Positions 60,900 through 64,000 of a stretch of DNA of 64,000 nucleotides are shown piece by piece. This stretch comes from Sorangium aterium (lineage in GTDB: Bacteria; Myxococcota_A; Polyangia; Polyangiales; Polyangiaceae): contig NZ_JAQNDK010000001.1 of the NCBI RefSeq assembly GCF_028368935.1, positions 620,001 through 684,000 of the forward strand, in the 5' to 3' direction. Each line of letters opens with the position of its first letter. Positions within the stretch are counted from its first letter, which is position 1. Position numbers and translations under genes: made by a program. Under the pieces are notes generated by a model. The model made no database searches, was not told the DNA's origin, and saw only the letters and a program-made list of their open reading frames with translations.

Positions 60900-61883
60900 T
60901 CAGGGCCAGGTGGCTTTGACCGCATTGATCCAGTAGTCGGCGAGGCGGAAGGCCGGATCTTGCTCGATGTGCACGAAGCGTCCGCTATAGCTCGCGGCGG
61001 AGCGACCACAGACCTGGCTCGACGAGACGAGGTTGAGGAGCCTGCCTTGAACGTTGGTCGTCGCGTTCAGAGAACAATCGCTGCTGCCGGGAACACCGAC
61101 CCGCCAGGTGGGCTTGTCGGCCAGCAGGTTGCGCCTGAGCTCCAGTATCTTGTCACCCGAGACGGGGGCGACATCCATGCCGTGCGAGGCGAACACGTCC
61201 TCCGCGCAGGTGTCTCTCGCCATGCCATGCCACTGAACGGCCCACCAGGGCTTGGATCCGTAAAAGGCCGCGAGCTCCAGATAGGTCGCGTGAAACGCGT
61301 TCGTCACGTTGTGGGCCACGTCCGAGATCATGGTCGAGCTCTGGCAAGCGCTGTCGGTGAAGCTCGCATCGCGGTGAGCGCCGGCCATCAGGAAGCTGCG
61401 GGATCTCGTCGCCTTGAAGATGCTGACGGCCTGGATCTCCGTCTCCAGGTCCGCTGTCGCATGCGGCGCCGAATGAGCGAGCTCTCGCTCCGCAGCCGCG
61501 TCCACGATGAACGTGCCCAGCCCGAGATCGACGACTCCGTCGCTGTTCCGATCGCCGACCTCCATGAGCACACAGTATCTTCGTCCATTATCGACGTCGC
61601 GGAGGAGCCGGATCCGCGCTGACGACGACAGGCTGGACGGAAGCACTATATTGCAGCTGCCGCCCATCATGGCGCGAACGACGCCCCGCCACGCGCTCAG
61701 CTGCGTCGAGCTCGGGGTGACGAAGATGCCTGAGTCCCTGCCGGGCATCTGATCGCGAATGCACGTCACGAGCGCTTCCAGGGTCGCGCTCGACGAGCAG
61801 GTCAGGTCCGCCGACACCGCCGGGCGAGACGCCATGAGGACGCCAGCGCCGAACAGGAACAAAATCGATCGTTCGAACCGCAT
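60900..61883 (-). CDS. exported protein of unknown function
   Basis: 327 aa from ATG 61883, with a strong GGAGG 10 bases upstream; the longer open frame is spurious. The signal peptide is ERSILFLFGAGVLMASRPAVSAD. The mature protein has several conserved-looking His/Asp spots (FLMAGAHRDASFTDSAC, SDVAHNVTNAFHATYLEL, WWAVQWHGMARDTCAEDVF, RFVHIEQDPAFR) and an even number of Cys that may form disulphides. This resembles a family of secreted proteins with unknown chemistry; metal binding or hydrolase activity is possible but unproven. Confidence 0.7.
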   Translation of the reverse strand: MRFERSILFLFGAGVLMASRPAVSADLTCSSSATLEALVTCIRDQMPGRDSGIFVTPSSTQLSAWRGVVRAMMGGSCNIVLPSSLSSSARIRLLRDVDNGRRYCVLMEVGDRNSDGVVDLGLGTFIVDAAAERELAHSAPHATADLETEIQAVSIFKATRSRSFLMAGAHRDASFTDSACQSSTMISDVAHNVTNAFHATYLELAAFYGSKPWWAVQWHGMARDTCAEDVFASHGMDVAPVSGDKILELRRNLLADKPTWRVGVPGSSDCSLNATTNVQGRLLNLVSSSQVCGRSAASYSGRFVHIEQDPAFRLADYWINAVKATWP

Positions 61884-62367
61884 GACAGCATTACCTCCAA
61901 TCAGGGGTTTGCGGGTGGGATCGATCGGCGGTCCTCTGCGCGGCGCGCTGTGCACGTGGGCACAGGAACGAAACTCGCCGGGGCCGTACGGCGCGGACCT
62001 CGGCATTCCCGGATCTTTCAGGCGCGCGAGCGCTCGCCGCTTTCTTCGCCGTCTGCGCAATGATCGCCAAGCAAACTCACCGGCAGGCGACGGCGAGTGC
62101 AAGGCGGAGACCGCCGCGCTGTGCAAACCGTTCGCGGTCGCCGCGGCCACCACATCGCAGCGTTACCGCCACATCGCAGCGCGGCCACCACACGACAGCA
62201 TCACTCGACCCGGTGGGCCCCCGTGGTGTCGCACGTCATGACAAGGGCGCGCCGCTCGCCGGCCGGGCGGGTTGTCCGGGCGCGAGGCGCCCCTCTTGTC
62301 CGTCCTGTCACGACCAGCAAGCTCCCCGAAAACGTGTGGAAATAATGGATGCCTTATCCTCGGCAGC
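61884..62367. other. 484-base intergenic region
   Basis: It should hold the leftward promoter for the exported protein and the rightward promoter for the permease genes. It contains a 13-base direct repeat CCACATCGCAGCG at 62150-62162 and 62169-62181 (19-base period). No gene is recognised; the frames here lack coding character. Confidence 0.5.
62150..62181 (+). repeat. two direct repeats CCACATCGCAGCG
   Basis: Exact 13-base copies 19 bases apart upstream of the permease operon. This could be a tandem binding site or chance slippage repeat. Confidence 0.35.
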
Positions 62368-63468
62368 GTGAAAGTCATCTCGCATGGGCCGCTCGGGCGT
62401 GAGACGACCGAAGCGATCGCCATCCCCCTCGGGGCCCTCGCGGCCTCGCTCCTCGTGTTCGGCGCGTTCGTGGCCGCCCAGGGGGCGAACCCTTTGAGCG
62501 TCTATCACGACATGGTCCGCGGCGCCTTCGGCACGTGGTTCTCGTTCCAGAACACCCTCCTTCGGGCCGCGCCGCTCATGCTGACCGCGCTCTGCACGGC
62601 GCTGCCGGCACGCCTCGGCCTGATCGTCATCGGCGGCGAGGGCGCGCTCGTCATGGGCGGGCTCTCGGCCGCGTCGGCGGCGCTGGCCTCACGGGCGTGG
62701 GGCGCGCCGCCCGCCGCCGTGCTCGCCGCGATGCTCGTGTCCGGGCTCGCCGCCGGGGCGCTCTGGATCGGCCTCGCCGGCGCGCTGCGCGTCTACCGCG
62801 GCGTGAGCGAGACGATCAGCAGCCTGCTCCTCAACTACATCGGGATCGCGATCCTGAACCACCTCGTCGAGGGCGCGCTGCGCGACCCGGCGAGCCTCAA
62901 CAAGCCCTCGACCGCCTCCATCGGCGCCGAGAACGCGCTGGGGAGCCTGCCCGGCCTCGAGGTCCACTGGGGCCTCGCCTACGGGGTGCTCGCCTGCGCG
63001 CTCTGCTATGTGCTGATGCACCGGACGACGTTCGGCTTCGGCGCAGCGATGAGCGGCGGCAACGTCCGCGCGGCGCTCCTCGCCGGACTGCCGGTGAAGC
63101 GCCTCGTCGTGCTCACCTGCACGCTCGCCGGAGCGTGCGCTGGGCTCGCCGGCATGGTGGAGGTCGCGGCGGTCCACGGCCGGGCCAACGCGTCTCTGAT
63201 CAGCGGTTATGGCTATACTGGCATCCTCGTCGCGTTCATCGCGCGCCACAACCCGCTCGCGATCATGCCGGTCTCGCTCCTGCTCGGCGGCATCGGCGCG
63301 AGCGGCGGCCTGCTCCAGCGGACGGCGCGGCTCCCCGACGCGACGGTGAGCGTGCTCCAGGGGATCCTGTTCATCGCGATCCTCGCGAGCGAGACGCTTT
63401 ACGGCCGTTCCCTCGCTGCCCGCGAGCCCAAGGTCCGTCAGGCGGCTCCGGCGCCTTCGGTGGCATGA
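62368..63468 (+). CDS. ABC transporter permease, nucleoside/BMP (RbsC-like) family, first subunit
   Basis: About 366 aa from GTG 62368; the upstream part of the open frame lacks coding character. About eight to nine membrane segments are present (LGALAASLLVFGAFVAAQGA, PLMLTALCTALPARLGLIVI, LAAMLVSGLAAGALWIGLAG and others). The conserved GGEGALVMGGLSA loop and the RVYRGVSETISSLLLNYIG coupling region match BPD_transp_2 permeases of nucleoside uptake systems. It overlaps the next permease gene by 4 bases, so the two form a heterodimeric channel. ATPase and binding-protein genes must lie outside the window. Confidence 0.87.
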   Translation: MKVISHGPLGRETTEAIAIPLGALAASLLVFGAFVAAQGANPLSVYHDMVRGAFGTWFSFQNTLLRAAPLMLTALCTALPARLGLIVIGGEGALVMGGLSAASAALASRAWGAPPAAVLAAMLVSGLAAGALWIGLAGALRVYRGVSETISSLLLNYIGIAILNHLVEGALRDPASLNKPSTASIGAENALGSLPGLEVHWGLAYGVLACALCYVLMHRTTFGFGAAMSGGNVRAALLAGLPVKRLVVLTCTLAGACAGLAGMVEVAAVHGRANASLISGYGYTGILVAFIARHNPLAIMPVSLLLGGIGASGGLLQRTARLPDATVSVLQGILFIAILASETLYGRSLAAREPKVRQAAPAPSVA

Positions 63469-64000
63469 TGAGCGACGCAGCTGCACTGGGTCTCTGGGGC
63501 ATCCCCCTCGCGGTCGCCGCCGGGGCCATCCGCATCAGCACGCCATTCCTCTTCGTGAGCCTCGGCGAGTGCCTCACCGAGAAGAGCGGCCGCGTGAACC
63601 TCGGCCTGGAGGGCACGCTCGTCATGGGCGCGATGGGAGGTTATGGCGTCTCTTACCTCACGGGCTCTGCCTGGCTCGGCGTGCTCGCCGCCGGCGCCAT
63701 CGGCGCCGCGCTCGGCGCGCTGCACGCGTGGCTTTGCTCGAAGCCGCGCGTCAACGACATCGCCGTCGGCATCGCGCTCATGCTCTTCGGCGTCGGCCTC
63801 GCCTTCTTCCTCGGCAAACCGCTCATCCAGCCGACGGCGCCCCGCCTGCCCGCGATATCGCTCGGCTTCTTCAGCGATCTCCCTCAGGTCCGCTCCGCGC
63901 TCCAGGTGAACGCGCTCTTCCTCATCGGGGCCGCGCTCGCCCCGCTCCTGCTCTGGGCGCTGAACCGCACCCGCTTCGGGCTCGTGCTCCGCACCGTGGG
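63465..64000 (+). CDS. ABC transporter permease, nucleoside/BMP family, second subunit (3' end outside window)
   Basis: Starts at ATG 63465 (or ATG 63468), overlapping the first permease's TGA, and is open to the window end. It begins MSDAAALGLWGIPLAVAAGA and has the family signature SLGECLTEKSGRVNLGLEGT, then LVMGAMGGYGVSYLTGSAWL and KPRVNDIAVGIALMLFGVGL. NLGLEG is typical of the second permease of BMP-family nucleoside transporters. About 178 residues are visible. Confidence 0.88.
   Translation, partial: MMSDAAALGLWGIPLAVAAGAIRISTPFLFVSLGECLTEKSGRVNLGLEGTLVMGAMGGYGVSYLTGSAWLGVLAAGAIGAALGALHAWLCSKPRVNDIAVGIALMLFGVGLAFFLGKPLIQPTAPRLPAISLGFFSDLPQVRSALQVNALFLIGAALAPLLLWALNRTRFGLVLRTV

Noticed and set aside
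1-64000. tRNA or rRNA genes, insertion sequences and CRISPR arrays
   Set aside because: None could be recognised on either strand by eye; a dedicated scan could still find a small RNA gene.

Overview
The window is about 70% GC, nearly every gene shows strong third-position GC bias, and it carries many lipoproteins, a large alpha-2-macroglobulin, an nSTAND/WD40 protein, CHAT and other caspase-fold proteins, and TPR/PEGA proteins. This points to a myxobacterium, probably of the Sorangium/Polyangium group. That is inference from gene content and base composition only.

Left flank (1-16 kb). A 5'-truncated c-type-cytochrome-like lipoprotein is followed by a Tat-exported DUF1501 protein. An alpha-2-macroglobulin/penicillin-binding protein 1C pair lies on the minus strand, and a hybrid sensor kinase/FixJ-type regulator pair overlaps by 4 bases on the plus strand.

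Central region (16-57.8 kb). This is a complete extracellular contractile injection system (eCIS, the Afp/PVC class of phage-tail-like particles) with an unusual accessory set. The particle operon runs leftward from 48584 to 28271: DUF4255 terminator, an unknown protein, one sheath, three gp19-type tube proteins, a DUF5908 protein, LysM hub protein, VgrG-like spike, a 62-aa protein, gp25, PAAR-like tip, baseplate J (1404 aa), S74 tail fibre, a second baseplate J, an unknown beta-rich protein, the tape-measure protein, and a DUF4157 protein whose C-terminal half has much lower GC (a likely cargo or toxin). The AAA+ ATPase is divergent at 48856. A second leftward operon (28040-21437) encodes a predicted peptidoglycan-binding hydrolase, a papain/NlpC-like protein, a calcineurin-type phosphoesterase, a caspase-fold (clan CD-like) protein and a small membrane protein. 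A third leftward group (19950-16133) holds a CHAT protein and a second caspase-fold paralogue. A divergent gene (20130) encodes a degenerate kinase domain joined to a winged helix and is the best candidate regulator. Downstream of the ATPase come two unknown proteins, a 1185-aa nSTAND NTPase with about 14 WD40 blades, and a translationally coupled lipoprotein and TPR/PEGA protein.

A 16-bp AT-rich palindrome, CTTAA-N6-TTAAG, lies in four intergenic regions of this cluster (20033, 28101, 48805, 51974), with a weaker fifth copy at 50314. It looks like a shared operator tying the separate transcription units into one regulon. My working model (inference) is an eCIS co-regulated with a protease/NTPase/cell-wall-hydrolase module that could couple particle production or release to programmed lysis of the producing cell.

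Right flank (57.8-64 kb). A start-less kelch-repeat remnant lies directly downstream of a GH116-type lipoprotein glycosidase. It is followed by an exported protein of unknown function and two overlapping ABC permease genes of the nucleoside/BMP type, the second cut by the window end.
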